A DNA stretch of 64,000 nt from NCBI RefSeq assembly GCF_016881005.1, contig NZ_JACOPV010000014.1, forward strand, positions 124,001 to 188,000, in the 5' to 3' direction. Below, piece by piece: positions 8,041 through 17,189 of the stretch. Each line of letters starts with the position of its first letter. Position 1 is the stretch's first letter. This DNA is from Pseudomonas arcuscaelestis. GTDB taxonomy: Bacteria; Pseudomonadota; Gammaproteobacteria; Pseudomonadales; Pseudomonadaceae. The position numbers and the translations under genes are program-made. The notes below the pieces were generated by a model. It saw only the letters and a list, made by a program, of their open reading frames with translations, searched no databases and had not been told where the DNA came from.

Positions 8041-8640
8041 ATGTGGCAAAGCTACCTGAACGGCCTATTGGTCGCCTTCGGCCTGATCATGGCGATCGGT
8101 ACCCAGAACGCTTTCGTTCTGGCCCAGAGTCTGCGTCGTGAACACCATTTGCCGGTGGCGGCGCTGTGTGTGCTGTGCGATGCCTTGCTGGTTGCCGCTG
8201 GGGTCTTCGGCCTCGCTACGGTGTTGGCACAAAACCCGACCTTGCTGGCAGTGGCGCGCTGGGGTGGCGCCGTGTTTCTGATCTGGTACGGCAGCAAGGC
8301 GTTGCTGCGCGCCTGCTCGAAACAAAGCCTGCAACAAGAAGAAGGCCAGGGTCTGCGCTCGCGCCGGGCGGTGCTGCTCAGCGCCTTGGCCGTCACCCTG
8401 CTCAACCCCCACGTTTATCTGGACACAGTGTTGCTGATCGGCTCCCTTGGCGCGCAACAGACGGTACCCGGTGCCTACGTGGCGGGCGCGGCCAGTGCCT
8501 CGCTGCTGTGGTTCTTTACCCTGGCCCTGGGCGCCGCCTGGCTTGCCCCATGGCTGGCCCGCCCCGGCACCTGGCGACTGCTGGACCTGATGGTCGCGGT
8601 GATGATGTTCGCCGTGGCGGCCCAGTTGATCTTCACCTGA
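8041..8640 (+). CDS. argO: Basic amino acid exporter ArgO/LysE family
   Basis: 199 aa inner-membrane protein with six hydrophobic segments. The LysE/ArgO N-terminus LNGLLVAFGLIMAIGTQNAFVL is easily recognised, as is the NPHVYLDTVLLIGSLG segment. It exports arginine or lysine and is expected to be activated by the divergent ArgP. A GGAG ribosome binding site lies 8 bases before the ATG. P. aeruginosa calls the homologue lysE; the ArgO name is used here because of the ArgP partner. Confidence 0.9.
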   Translation: MWQSYLNGLLVAFGLIMAIGTQNAFVLAQSLRREHHLPVAALCVLCDALLVAAGVFGLATVLAQNPTLLAVARWGGAVFLIWYGSKALLRACSKQSLQQEEGQGLRSRRAVLLSALAVTLLNPHVYLDTVLLIGSLGAQQTVPGAYVAGAASASLLWFFTLALGAAWLAPWLARPGTWRLLDLMVAVMMFAVAAQLIFT

Positions 8641-8828
8641 CTGCCGCTCGTCTGCGGGGATCGAAGGCTCTGGAACCTCTTTCCCCTACACTTGTTGCGT
8701 GGTTAAGCACAGGGCCGGGTGCTATGATCCAGCCCTTGCGTCGCAAAGAGTACAAACTCCCCGACGCACACCGGCCGCCCGTGATCGGCCTTGCGCTCAC
8801 CGCATCAGACCTGATTAGGAGAATCACC

Positions 8829-9425
8829 ATGGCTTTTGAATTGCCGCCGCTGCCTTATGCACACGACGCCCTGCAGCCGCACATTTCCAAGGAAACCTTG
8901 GAGTTCCACCACGACAAGCACCACAACACCTATGTCGTGAACCTGAACAACCTGGTCCCAGGCACCGAGTTCGAAGGCAAAACCCTGGAAGAAATCGTCA
9001 AGTCTTCCTCGGGCGGTATCTTCAACAACGCCGCTCAGGTCTGGAACCACACCTTCTACTGGAACTGCCTGGCGCCAAACGCTGGTGGCCAACCTACCGG
9101 TGCGCTGGCTGAAGCCATCAACGCTGCCTTCGGCTCCTTCGACAAGTTCAAGGAAGAGTTCACCAAGACTTCGGTCGGCACCTTCGGTTCCGGCTGGGGC
9201 TGGTTGGTGAAAAAGGCTGACGGTTCCCTGGCTCTGGCCAGCACCATCGGCGCCGGCTGCCCGCTGACCAGCGGCGACACCCCGCTGCTGACTTGCGACG
9301 TCTGGGAACACGCCTATTACATCGACTACCGCAACCTGCGTCCTAAGTATGTCGAGGCATTCTGGAACCTGGTCAACTGGAAGTTCGTTGCTGAGCAGTT
9401 CGAAGGCAAGACCTTCACCGCTTAA
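8829..9425 (+). CDS. sodB: Iron superoxide dismutase SodB
   Basis: 198 aa cytoplasmic Fe-SOD that converts superoxide to peroxide and oxygen. The four metal ligands sit at the expected places: His27, His74, Asp157 (DVWEH) and His161. The Gln at position 70 in GGIFNNAAQVWNHTFYW is diagnostic of the iron rather than the manganese form. The ATG at 8829 follows AGGAGAATCACC; a long frame extending upstream from 8166 is read-through of the argO shadow frame. A strong hairpin terminator follows. In pseudomonads sodB is iron-responsive through PrrF small RNAs; I did not find a definite Fur box here. Confidence 0.96.
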   Translation: MAFELPPLPYAHDALQPHISKETLEFHHDKHHNTYVVNLNNLVPGTEFEGKTLEEIVKSSSGGIFNNAAQVWNHTFYWNCLAPNAGGQPTGALAEAINAAFGSFDKFKEEFTKTSVGTFGSGWGWLVKKADGSLALASTIGAGCPLTSGDTPLLTCDVWEHAYYIDYRNLRPKYVEAFWNLVNWKFVAEQFEGKTFTA

Positions 9426-9437
9426 GCGAACGCAGTG

Positions 9438-9467
9438 AAAAAAACCCGGCTTGTCCGGGTTTTTTTT
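9438..9467. terminator. Bidirectional intrinsic terminator after sodB
   Basis: The stem ACCCGG (9444-9449) / CCGGGT (9455-9460) has a 5-base loop. A run of A on the left and a run of eight T on the right flank it, 13 bases after the sodB stop. The rest of the gap to bifA (9468-9688) contains an inverted repeat TTGCCA/TGGCAA (9636-9654) and no gene. Confidence 0.88.
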
Positions 9468-9635
9468 CGACTTCGACATAGCCTCTGGCTCTTGCTCCAC
9501 GCTGATACCGCGCTAACATCAACTCTTGGAAAGTTCACTTTCAGTATTAAAGTCGCACGGCCGGGCATCCGATAAAGAGATTGCAGGAAACACTTCGCGT
9601 TTAACGTGAAGGTTGTGACAACGGCCGATAGTGGA

Positions 9636-9654
9636 TTGCCAAAATTGATGGCAA
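9636..9654. repeat. Inverted repeat in the bifA leader
   Basis: TTGCCA (9636-9641) and TGGCAA (9649-9654) are a perfect 6-bp inverted repeat with a 7-base spacer, ending 35 bases before the bifA start. It may be an operator or a small RNA hairpin. No known factor was recognised. Confidence 0.4.
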
Positions 9655-9688
9655 AATGATGTCATGCGCATGGATTAAGGAAACCCCA

Positions 9689-11740
9689 TTGAAGCTGGAA
9701 CTCAAAAACAGCTTATCGGTCAAGTTGCTCAGGGTCGTACTGCTCTCGGCACTGGTGGTTGGTGTCGTTCTCAGTTGTGCGCAGATCGTCTTTGACGCCT
9801 ACAAGACGCGTCAGGCAGTGGCCAACGATGCCCAGCGAATTCTCGACATGTTTCGCGACCCATCCACCCAGGCGGTCTATAGCCTGGACAAGGAAATGGG
9901 CATGCAGGTCATAGAAGGGTTGTTCCAGGACGAGTCCGTACGCATGGCTTCCATTGGCCACCCCAATGAAACCATGCTCGCCGAGAAAAACCGCCCCCTG
10001 CAGGAGTCGCCTTCGCGTTGGTTGACCGACCTGATCCTCGGTCAGGAACGCACGTTCACCACGCAACTGGTCGGCCGTGGCCCCTACAGCGAATATTATG
10101 GCGACCTGAGTATTACCCTCGACACGGCCTCCTATGGCGCCGGCTTTCTGGTCAATTCGGTCATCATCTTCATATCCGGCGTGCTTCGCGCCCTGGCCAT
10201 GGGTCTGGTCCTGTATCTGGTGTATCACTGGATGTTGACCAAGCCCCTGTCAAAGATCATCGAGCACCTTACCCAGATCAATCCCGACCGCCCCAGTCAG
10301 CACCAGTTACCCTTGATCAAGGGGCATGAGCGCAACGAACTGGGAGTATGGGTCAATACTGCAAACCAGCTTCTGTCCTCGATCGAGCGCAATACACATT
10401 TGCGCCACGAGGCGGAGAACAGCCTGTTGCGCATGGCCCAGTACGACTTTCTCACCGGCCTGCCCAACCGCCAGCAACTTCAACAGCAATTGGACAAGAT
10501 CCTCGTTGACGCCGGTCGCCTGCAACGCCGGGTCGCGGTGCTGTGTGTTGGCCTGGATGACTTCAAGGGTATCAATGAGCAATTCAGCTACCAGACCGGG
10601 GACCAGTTGCTGCTCGCCCTGGCCGATCGCTTGCGCGCCCACAGCGGTCGTCTTGGCGCCCTCGCACGCTTGGGTGGCGACCAGTTCGCCCTGGTCCAGG
10701 CAGACATAGAGCAGCCCTACGAAGCCGCGGAACTGGCGCAAAGCATTCTCGATAACCTGGAGGCACCCTTCGCCCTCGACCATCAGGAAATTCGCCTGCG
10801 GGCAACCATCGGCATTACCTTGTTCCCGGAAGACGGCGACAGCACCGAGAAGCTGCTGCAAAAAGCCGAGCAGACCATGACCCTGGCCAAAACCCGCTCG
10901 CGCAATCGTTACCAGTTCTACATCGCCAGCGTCGACAGCGAAATGCGCCGTCGTCGTGAACTGGAAAAGGACCTGCGCGAAGCCCTGCCGCGCAATCAGC
11001 TGTACCTGGTTTACCAGCCACAGATCAGCTACCGCGATCATCGTGTGGTCGGTGTCGAGGCCCTGCTGCGCTGGCAACATCCGGAGTTGGGTATGGTGCC
11101 CCCGGATCAGTTCATCCCCCTGGCGGAACAGAACGGCAACATCATTACCATCGGCGAGTGGGTGCTCGACCAGGCGTGCCGGCAATTGCGCGAATGGCAC
11201 GATCAGGGCTTCAGCGAATTGCGCATGGCGGTCAACCTTTCGACCGTGCAACTGCACCACAACGAGTTGCCGCGGGTGGTCAACAACCTGCTGCAAATCT
11301 ATCGCCTGCCGCCACGCAGCCTGGAGCTGGAAGTTACAGAAACCGGCCTGATGGAAGACATCAGCACCGCTGCCCAACACTTGCTGAGCCTGCGACGCTC
11401 CGGCGCACTGATCGCCATTGATGACTTTGGTACCGGCTATTCCTCGCTCAGCTATCTGAAATCACTGCCGCTGGACAAGATCAATATCGACAAAAGCTTC
11501 GTCCAGGACCTGTTCGATGATGACGACGATGCCACCATCGTTCGCGCCATCATTCAGTTGGGCAAGAGCCTGGGCATGCAGGTTATCGCCGAAGGCGTCG
11601 AAACCGCGGAACAAGAAGCCTACATCATTGCCCAGGGCTGTCATGAAGGTCAGGGCTACCACTACAGCAAGCCGCTGCCAGCCCGTGAGCTTACGGCTTT
11701 CCTGCGCCAAGCCCAGCGCAATCAGGTTTCGATTCTCTAA
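9689..11740 (+). CDS. bifA: c-di-GMP phosphodiesterase BifA (degenerate GGDEF + EAL)
   Basis: 683 aa inner-membrane protein. It has two transmembrane segments (about 10-31 and 155-180) flanking a periplasmic sensor region, then a short HAMP-like linker, a degenerate GGDEF domain (GGDQF at about 329) and an active EAL domain (EALLRWQ at about 457, with IDDFGTGYSSL later). BifA lowers c-di-GMP and controls biofilm dispersal and swarming in pseudomonads. The start is TTG at 9689: the N-terminus MKLELKNSLSVKLLR matches known BifA, and AAGGA lies 7 bases before it. The upstream ATG codons at 9656 and 9659 lack a ribosome binding site. Confidence 0.93.
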   Translation: MKLELKNSLSVKLLRVVLLSALVVGVVLSCAQIVFDAYKTRQAVANDAQRILDMFRDPSTQAVYSLDKEMGMQVIEGLFQDESVRMASIGHPNETMLAEKNRPLQESPSRWLTDLILGQERTFTTQLVGRGPYSEYYGDLSITLDTASYGAGFLVNSVIIFISGVLRALAMGLVLYLVYHWMLTKPLSKIIEHLTQINPDRPSQHQLPLIKGHERNELGVWVNTANQLLSSIERNTHLRHEAENSLLRMAQYDFLTGLPNRQQLQQQLDKILVDAGRLQRRVAVLCVGLDDFKGINEQFSYQTGDQLLLALADRLRAHSGRLGALARLGGDQFALVQADIEQPYEAAELAQSILDNLEAPFALDHQEIRLRATIGITLFPEDGDSTEKLLQKAEQTMTLAKTRSRNRYQFYIASVDSEMRRRRELEKDLREALPRNQLYLVYQPQISYRDHRVVGVEALLRWQHPELGMVPPDQFIPLAEQNGNIITIGEWVLDQACRQLREWHDQGFSELRMAVNLSTVQLHHNELPRVVNNLLQIYRLPPRSLELEVTETGLMEDISTAAQHLLSLRRSGALIAIDDFGTGYSSLSYLKSLPLDKINIDKSFVQDLFDDDDDATIVRAIIQLGKSLGMQVIAEGVETAEQEAYIIAQGCHEGQGYHYSKPLPARELTAFLRQAQRNQVSIL

Positions 11741-11813
11741 GCCCCTGAAGACATTGAGCGAACAGGCAGATACACGCATTTGAATATTTACGTGGCTGCC
11801 TCTTTACACAAAA

Positions 11814-11828
11814 TGCAAATCTTTCGCA
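11814..11828. promoter_or_regulatory. Weak Fur-like palindrome upstream of icmP
   Basis: TGCAAATCTTTCGCA is an imperfect palindrome matching the 15-base Fur core TGATAATCATTATCA at 10 positions. It lies 62 bases before icmP. Imelysin genes are often iron-regulated, so a Fur site is plausible, but the match is marginal. Confidence 0.3.
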
Positions 11829-11889
11829 TTATGTTGCAGTTTTGCGTACCTCGGTACGCCTGTCCAACCTCTCGACGCAGGAATTCGCC

Positions 11890-13221
11890 ATGATTCGTAT
11901 GCCTCTGGCCACCGCCAGTCTGTTGGCCATTGCCATCTCTCTCGCCGGTTGTGGCGACGACAAGGACAAGGCCGCCGCGCCGCAAGCCCAAGCCCCGGCC
12001 CCAGCTGCCGCCGCCGCTACCGCAGGTGCCGTCGACGAGGCAGCTGCCAAGGCTGTGGTCAAGCACTACGCCGACATCGTTCACGCCGTCTACAGCGACT
12101 CGCTGAGCACCGCCAAGACCCTGCAAACCGCCATCGACGCTTTCCTCGCCACGCCGAACGACGAAACCCTCAAGGCGGCCAAAGCTGCCTGGGTCGCTTC
12201 TCGCGTGCCTTACCTGCAGAGCGAAGTATTCCGTTTCGGTAACACCATCATCGACGACTGGGAAGGCCAAGTTAACGCCTGGCCCCTGGACGAAGGCCTG
12301 ATCGACTATGTCGACGCCAGCTACGAGCACGCACTGGGTAACCCAGGCGCTTCAGCCAACATCATCGCCAACACCGAGATCCAGGTTGGCGACGACAAGC
12401 TCGACGTCAAGGAAATCACTCCAGAAAAACTGGCCAGCCTGAATGAGCTGGGCGGCTCCGAAGCCAACGTCGCTACCGGCTACCACGCTATCGAATTCCT
12501 GCTCTGGGGCCAGGACCTGAACGGCACTGGCCCGGGCGCAGGTGCTCGTCCAGCGTCTGACTACCTGGAAGGCGCAGGCGCCACTGGCGGTCACAATGAG
12601 CGTCGCCGTGCCTACCTGAAGGCTGTGACCCAACTGCTGGTCAGCGACCTGGAAGAAATGGTCGGCAACTGGGCTCCTAACGTTTCCACCAACTACCGCG
12701 CCACGCTGGAAGCAGAGCCTGTCACCGACGGCCTGCGCAAAATGCTGTTCGGCATGGGTAGCTTGTCGCTGGGCGAACTGGCCGGCGAGCGTATGAAGGT
12801 TTCCCTGGAAGCCAACTCGCCTGAAGACGAGCACGACTGCTTCAGCGACAACACCCACTACTCGCACTTCTACGATGCCAAGGGTATCCGTAACGTCTAC
12901 CTGGGCGAGTACACCCGCGCCGATGGCAGCAAGCTGACCGGCCCTAGCCTGTCGTCGCTGGTAGCCAAAGTCGACCCCGCCACCGACGCCACGCTGAAGG
13001 CCGACCTGGAAGCGACCGAAGCGAAGATCCAGGTGATTGTCGACCACGCCCTCAAAGGCGAGCACTACGATCAACTGATCGCTGCCGACAACACTGCCGG
13101 CAACCAGATCGTACGCGACGCAATCGCCTCCCTGGTCAAGCAGACCGGCGCAATCGAACAAGCCGCTGGCAAGCTGGGCATCACCAACCTCAATCCAGAC
13201 ACCGCTGATCACGAATTCTGA
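11890..13221 (+). CDS. icmP: Imelysin-family lipoprotein IcmP (iron-regulated protein A-like)
   Basis: 443 aa. A lipoprotein signal peptide ends at LAGC (Cys21), followed by an Ala/Pro-rich linker and the imelysin (peptidase M75-like) domain. The family GxHxxE motif is GYHAIEFLLWGQDL. P. aeruginosa IcmP was described as an insulin-cleaving outer-membrane metalloprotein. The broader family is linked to iron uptake (IrpA, EfeO). ATG at 11890 is preferred over one at 11842 because only the former gives an intact signal peptide. It has its own terminator, then three related genes follow. Confidence 0.87.
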   Translation: MIRMPLATASLLAIAISLAGCGDDKDKAAAPQAQAPAPAAAAATAGAVDEAAAKAVVKHYADIVHAVYSDSLSTAKTLQTAIDAFLATPNDETLKAAKAAWVASRVPYLQSEVFRFGNTIIDDWEGQVNAWPLDEGLIDYVDASYEHALGNPGASANIIANTEIQVGDDKLDVKEITPEKLASLNELGGSEANVATGYHAIEFLLWGQDLNGTGPGAGARPASDYLEGAGATGGHNERRRAYLKAVTQLLVSDLEEMVGNWAPNVSTNYRATLEAEPVTDGLRKMLFGMGSLSLGELAGERMKVSLEANSPEDEHDCFSDNTHYSHFYDAKGIRNVYLGEYTRADGSKLTGPSLSSLVAKVDPATDATLKADLEATEAKIQVIVDHALKGEHYDQLIAADNTAGNQIVRDAIASLVKQTGAIEQAAGKLGITNLNPDTADHEF

Positions 13222-13238
13222 TCAAGCAGCTGGATCTG

Positions 13239-13265
13239 AAAAAGCGACCTTCGGGTCGCTTTTTC
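13239..13265 (+). terminator. Intrinsic terminator after icmP
   Basis: The stem AAAAGCGACC / GGTCGCTTTT closes a UUCG tetraloop and runs into a T-rich tail. It lies 18 bases after the icmP stop. It should partly separate icmP from the downstream three-gene unit; the remaining 175 bases to the next gene probably hold a second promoter, which I cannot place with confidence. Confidence 0.88.
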
Positions 13266-13441
13266 GTTTCCGTCCACCCCCACTGTTGCCGACGCCAAGC
13301 GGGTAACAACTGCGATGGCGCGTTGCGCGTCATGGTAAACAAAGACAGATTTCATCAAGCTAACGCAAATCCCTCTTATTCCATGTTCCTGAGCCTGCTA
13401 AGCTTGCACGCCGGTTTTTTAGCTCAAGCTCAGGATTCTTG

Positions 13442-14869
13442 ATGTCTTCGTTGCTGCTCCGTCTCAGCCCCCTGCTTCTGGCCATGACCCTGGCCGGCTG
13501 CGACGACGCCCCGCGTTTTACCCAGTCTGAACCCGGTGAGGCCTTCGCCGGTGGCAAGACCACCGTCAACAAGCGCGACCAGAATGCCTACTCGATGCCA
13601 TCGGCCAATCTGGCGCCAAGCCGACGCCTGGACTTCAGTGTCGGCAATAGTTTCTTTCGCAACCCGTGGGTGATCGCCCCGGCGACCACCACCGCCCGTG
13701 ATGGACTGGGCCCGCTGTTCAATTCCAATGCTTGTCAGAACTGCCACATCAAGGACGGTCGCGGCCATCCACCTGGACCTTCAGCCAAGCATGCGGTGTC
13801 GATGCTGGTGCGCCTGTCGATTCCTGACCAGCCGCAGTACGCCAAAGTCATCGAACAACTGGGGATTGTTCCCGAACCGGTCTATGGCGGCCAGCTCCAG
13901 GACATGGCTGTGCCGGGCGTTGCACCCGAGGGCAAAGTACGCGTCCAATACACACCCGTACCCGTTGTGTTCAAGGACGGTAGCCGTGTCGAATTGCGCC
14001 AGCCGCAACTACAGATCACCCAGCTCGGCTACGGCCCCATGCACCCTGATACACGCTTTTCCGCCCGGGTCGCCCCGCCCATGATTGGCTTGGGCCTGCT
14101 CGAAGCCATACCCGAGGCAGCGATTCTGGCCAATGCCGATCCCGAAGATCGCAACGGTGACGGTATCCGCGGCCGCGCCAACCAGGTTTGGGACGATGCC
14201 CAGGGCAAAACGGTCCTGGGTCGCTTTGGCTGGAAGGCCGGACAACCCAATATCAATCAGCAGAACGTGCACGCCGCTTCCGGCGACATGGGCCTGACTA
14301 CCAGCCTGCGGCCGATGGATGACTGCACGCCGAGCCAGGTCGACTGCTTGAAGGCACCCAATGGCAACGGTGCCAATGGCGAACCTGAAATCAGTGACAA
14401 TATTCTTCGCCTGATTCTCTTCTACACCCGCAACCTGGCGGTACCTGCGCGTCAGGACGTCGACTCGCCTCAAGTGCTTGCCGGCAAAAACCTGTTCCAT
14501 CAGGCTGGCTGCCAAAGTTGCCATACCCCAAGTTTTACCACCGCTGCCGATGCCGCCGAACCCGAGCTGGCCAACCAACTCATTCGCCCTTACAGCGATT
14601 TGCTGTTGCACGACATGGGCCCTGGTCTTGCCGACAACCGCAGCGAGTTTGCCGCCAGCGGCCAGGACTGGCGCACGCCACCGCTGTGGGGCATTGGCCT
14701 GACCGAGACGGTCAGTGGCCATACCCAGTTCCTTCACGACGGCCGCGCCCGCAACCTGCTCGAAGCCGTGCTGTGGCACGGCGGCGAAGCCGAAGCGGCC
14801 AAGCAGCACGTATTGACCTTCAATGCCGAGCAACGCACCGCGTTGCTGGCGTTCCTGAATTCACTTTAA
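13442..14869 (+). CDS. Di-heme oxidoreductase-like lipoprotein (DUF1111 family)
   Basis: 475 aa. A lipoprotein signal ends at LAGC (about residue 20). Two c-type heme-binding motifs are visible: CQNCH about residues 100-104 and CQSCH about 357-361. This is the COG3488/DUF1111 family of putative di-heme thiol oxidoreductases or peroxidases, exported and matured in the periplasm. It lies between two imelysins and is 16 bases upstream of the second, so a redox step in periplasmic metal handling is plausible. The ATG at 13442 follows AGGA; a TTG at 13439 is an alternative. Confidence 0.83.
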   Translation: MSSLLLRLSPLLLAMTLAGCDDAPRFTQSEPGEAFAGGKTTVNKRDQNAYSMPSANLAPSRRLDFSVGNSFFRNPWVIAPATTTARDGLGPLFNSNACQNCHIKDGRGHPPGPSAKHAVSMLVRLSIPDQPQYAKVIEQLGIVPEPVYGGQLQDMAVPGVAPEGKVRVQYTPVPVVFKDGSRVELRQPQLQITQLGYGPMHPDTRFSARVAPPMIGLGLLEAIPEAAILANADPEDRNGDGIRGRANQVWDDAQGKTVLGRFGWKAGQPNINQQNVHAASGDMGLTTSLRPMDDCTPSQVDCLKAPNGNGANGEPEISDNILRLILFYTRNLAVPARQDVDSPQVLAGKNLFHQAGCQSCHTPSFTTAADAAEPELANQLIRPYSDLLLHDMGPGLADNRSEFAASGQDWRTPPLWGIGLTETVSGHTQFLHDGRARNLLEAVLWHGGEAEAAKQHVLTFNAEQRTALLAFLNSL

Positions 14870-14885
14870 GACCAAGGAGCCGGGC

Positions 14886-15950
14886 ATGTTCCGACCTAAA
14901 CTGTTGTTCACCAGCCTCGCCGCTCTTGCCTTGGGCGCCTGCTCGCCGCAGGACCCTCAAGCCGTGACGTCTGCGGCCATCGCCAAGCAAGTGATCTTGC
15001 CGACCTACAGCCGCTGGGTAGAAGCCGACCGCCAACTGGCTGTCAGCGCCCTGGCTTACTGTGAAGGCAAGTCGGACCTTGCCACGGCACGCGCAGACTT
15101 TCTGCACGCGCAAAAAGCCTGGGCCGAGCTGCAACCGCTGTTGATCGGCCCATTGGCCGAAGGCAACCGCGCCTGGCAAGTACAGTTCTGGCCCGACAAG
15201 AAAAACCTGGTCGGTCGTCAGGTCGAGCAACTGGTGGGCGCCGACAAGCCGGTCGATGCTGCAAGCCTTGCCAAGTCCAGCGTGGTAGTGCGCGGCCTGT
15301 CCGCCTACGAGTACATTCTGTTCGACAGCAAGCCAGACATCGCCAGCGCCGAACAGAAGGCCCGCTATTGCCCGTTGCTGGTCGCCATTGGTGAACATCA
15401 GAAAGCCCTGGCCGAAGAGATTCTCAAAGGCTGGAACAACACCGACGGCATGCTCGCGCAGATGACCAAGTTCCCCAACCAGCGTTACGCCGACTCCCAT
15501 GAAGCCATCGCTGATGTGCTGCGTGCGCAGGTTACCGCACTGGATTCGTTGAAGAAAAAACTCGGCGCGCCCATGGGCCGCCTGAGCAAAGGCATTCCTC
15601 AGCCTTTGCAGGCAGAAGCCTGGCGCAGCCATTCCTCGCTCAAAAGCCTGGAAGCCAGCCTGAGCGCTGCACAAACCGTTTGGGTAGGTGTCGACAACCA
15701 GGGGCTGCGCGGCTTGCTGGGCAAGGACCAGAAAGCCCTGACCGATAAGATCGACGCGGCCTACGCCAACGCAGTGAAACTGCTGAACGGCGCACAGAAG
15801 CCGCTGGGCGAACTGCTTGAAGACGAAGCCGGTCGCCAGCAACTCAACGATATCTATGACAGCCTCAACGTCGTCCACCGCCTGCATGAAGGCGAGTTGG
15901 CCAAGGCGCTGGGCATTCAGCTGGGCTTCAATGCCAACGACGGTGACTGA
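14886..15950 (+). CDS. Second imelysin-family lipoprotein
   Basis: 354 aa. The lipoprotein signal LAALALGACSP is cleaved before a Cys at about residue 19, then the imelysin domain follows, shorter than in IcmP. The region ILPTYSRWVEADRQLAVSA and the later LSAYEYILFDS segment match imelysin-like proteins of the same operon in other pseudomonads. It has the ribosome binding site AAGGAG. It is coupled to the next gene by a 2-base gap, which argues that the di-heme protein, this imelysin and the DUF1513 protein act together. Confidence 0.82.
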   Translation: MFRPKLLFTSLAALALGACSPQDPQAVTSAAIAKQVILPTYSRWVEADRQLAVSALAYCEGKSDLATARADFLHAQKAWAELQPLLIGPLAEGNRAWQVQFWPDKKNLVGRQVEQLVGADKPVDAASLAKSSVVVRGLSAYEYILFDSKPDIASAEQKARYCPLLVAIGEHQKALAEEILKGWNNTDGMLAQMTKFPNQRYADSHEAIADVLRAQVTALDSLKKKLGAPMGRLSKGIPQPLQAEAWRSHSSLKSLEASLSAAQTVWVGVDNQGLRGLLGKDQKALTDKIDAAYANAVKLLNGAQKPLGELLEDEAGRQQLNDIYDSLNVVHRLHEGELAKALGIQLGFNANDGD

Positions 15951-15952
15951 TC

Positions 15953-17050
15953 ATGTTGCGACGCCAGGCTCTGAAAATCGGTAGCGTCCTGCTCAGCGCC
16001 ATCACGCTGGGCGGTTGGACCCTGTTTCGCGGCAAGGACAACGGCCCGCTGTTACTTTCGGCGCGCGACGACGCTGACGGCAAGCACTATGCCGTCGGTT
16101 ATCGCCTCGATGGTACGCAGGTGTTCGCCACCGAGGTCGGCCAGCGTTGCCACGACATCATCAATCACCCCGAGCAGCCAATTGCCCTGTTTGTCGCCCG
16201 GCGCCCCGGCACAGAAAGCTACCTGATCGACCTGCGCGATGGCCGCTTGCTGCAAACCATCGCTTCGCAGCCGAACCGGCACTTCTACGGCCACGCCGTT
16301 ATCCACAAGAGCGGCGAATGGCTGTATGCAACCGAGAACGACACCACCGATCCAGGTCGTGGCGTGCTCGGGGTCTACCGCTTTGACGGTGAGCGCCTGC
16401 ACCACAGTGGTGAAATCTCTACTCACGGCATCGGTCCTCACCAGGTGTCATGGATGCCAGACGGCGAAACCCTGGTGGTCGCCAATGGCGGCATTCGTAC
16501 CGAGGCCGAAAGTCGCGTAGAGATGAACCTGGATGCCATGCAACCAAGCCTGGTGCTGATGCAACGCAACGGCACACTGCTGAGCAAAGAGGTGCTGTCG
16601 CAACAAATGAACAGTGTGCGCCACCTGGCGATTGCCAATGACGGCACCATCGTCGCGGGCCAGCAGTTCATGGGCTCGGGTGAAGAAACTGCCCAATTGC
16701 TGGCGATCAAACGGCCGGGGCAGCCTTTTCAGGCTTTTGCCGTACCTGAGCAGCAACTGCAGTCGATGGCCAACTACACTGCCAGCGTGGCTATTCACAG
16801 TGAGCTGCGCCTGGTCGCCTTGACAGCGCCACGGGCCAATCGCCTGTTCATTTGGGATCTGGATACCGCCCAGGTTCGCCTGGACGCCCCGATGCCAGAC
16901 TGCGCAGGTGTTGGCGCGGTGGCCGACGGTTTCGTCGTAACCTCGGGTCAGGGCCGTTGCCGTCTGTATGATTGCCGCAAGAGCGAGCTGATCGGCCAAC
17001 CCTTGCAGCTACCTTCCGGGCTCTGGGACAACCACTTGCACCTGGCCTGA
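15953..17050 (+). CDS. DUF1513 periplasmic beta-propeller-like protein
   Basis: 365 aa. The N-terminus MLRRQALKIGSVLLSAITLGG has an RR pair before a hydrophobic stretch, so it may be exported by the Tat route. The body shows repeated strand-like segments (GEWLYATENDTT, GIGPHQVSWMPDGETLVVANGG), as expected for a propeller of the DUF1513 family. It is the last gene of the imelysin operon. Function unknown; possibly a binding partner or cofactor-bearing oxidoreductase. A GGCCTGG/CCAGGCC stem at 17069-17094 may end the transcript. Confidence 0.8.
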   Translation: MLRRQALKIGSVLLSAITLGGWTLFRGKDNGPLLLSARDDADGKHYAVGYRLDGTQVFATEVGQRCHDIINHPEQPIALFVARRPGTESYLIDLRDGRLLQTIASQPNRHFYGHAVIHKSGEWLYATENDTTDPGRGVLGVYRFDGERLHHSGEISTHGIGPHQVSWMPDGETLVVANGGIRTEAESRVEMNLDAMQPSLVLMQRNGTLLSKEVLSQQMNSVRHLAIANDGTIVAGQQFMGSGEETAQLLAIKRPGQPFQAFAVPEQQLQSMANYTASVAIHSELRLVALTAPRANRLFIWDLDTAQVRLDAPMPDCAGVGAVADGFVVTSGQGRCRLYDCRKSELIGQPLQLPSGLWDNHLHLA

Positions 17051-17189
17051 TCGGCCTTACTGTCATTGGGCCTGGAACACAGGGTTCCCAGGCCAGGTCA
17101 AATGCGTAATATTCGGCTACATCGCACGTGGGCAGGATCGCCCGTTGTCGTGCTAAACGAACAATAATTCGTATCCAAGGAACTGGACT

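Noticed and set aside
8166..8828. Long N-terminal extension of sodB in frame
   Set aside because: It runs through argO in another frame and through the intergenic region; the SOD start at 8829 has AGGAG and the exact family N-terminus.
17069..17094. GGCCTGG/CCAGGCC stem after the DUF1513 gene as a terminator
   Set aside because: Seven-bp stem but a 12-base loop and no T-run; too weak to list as its own feature.
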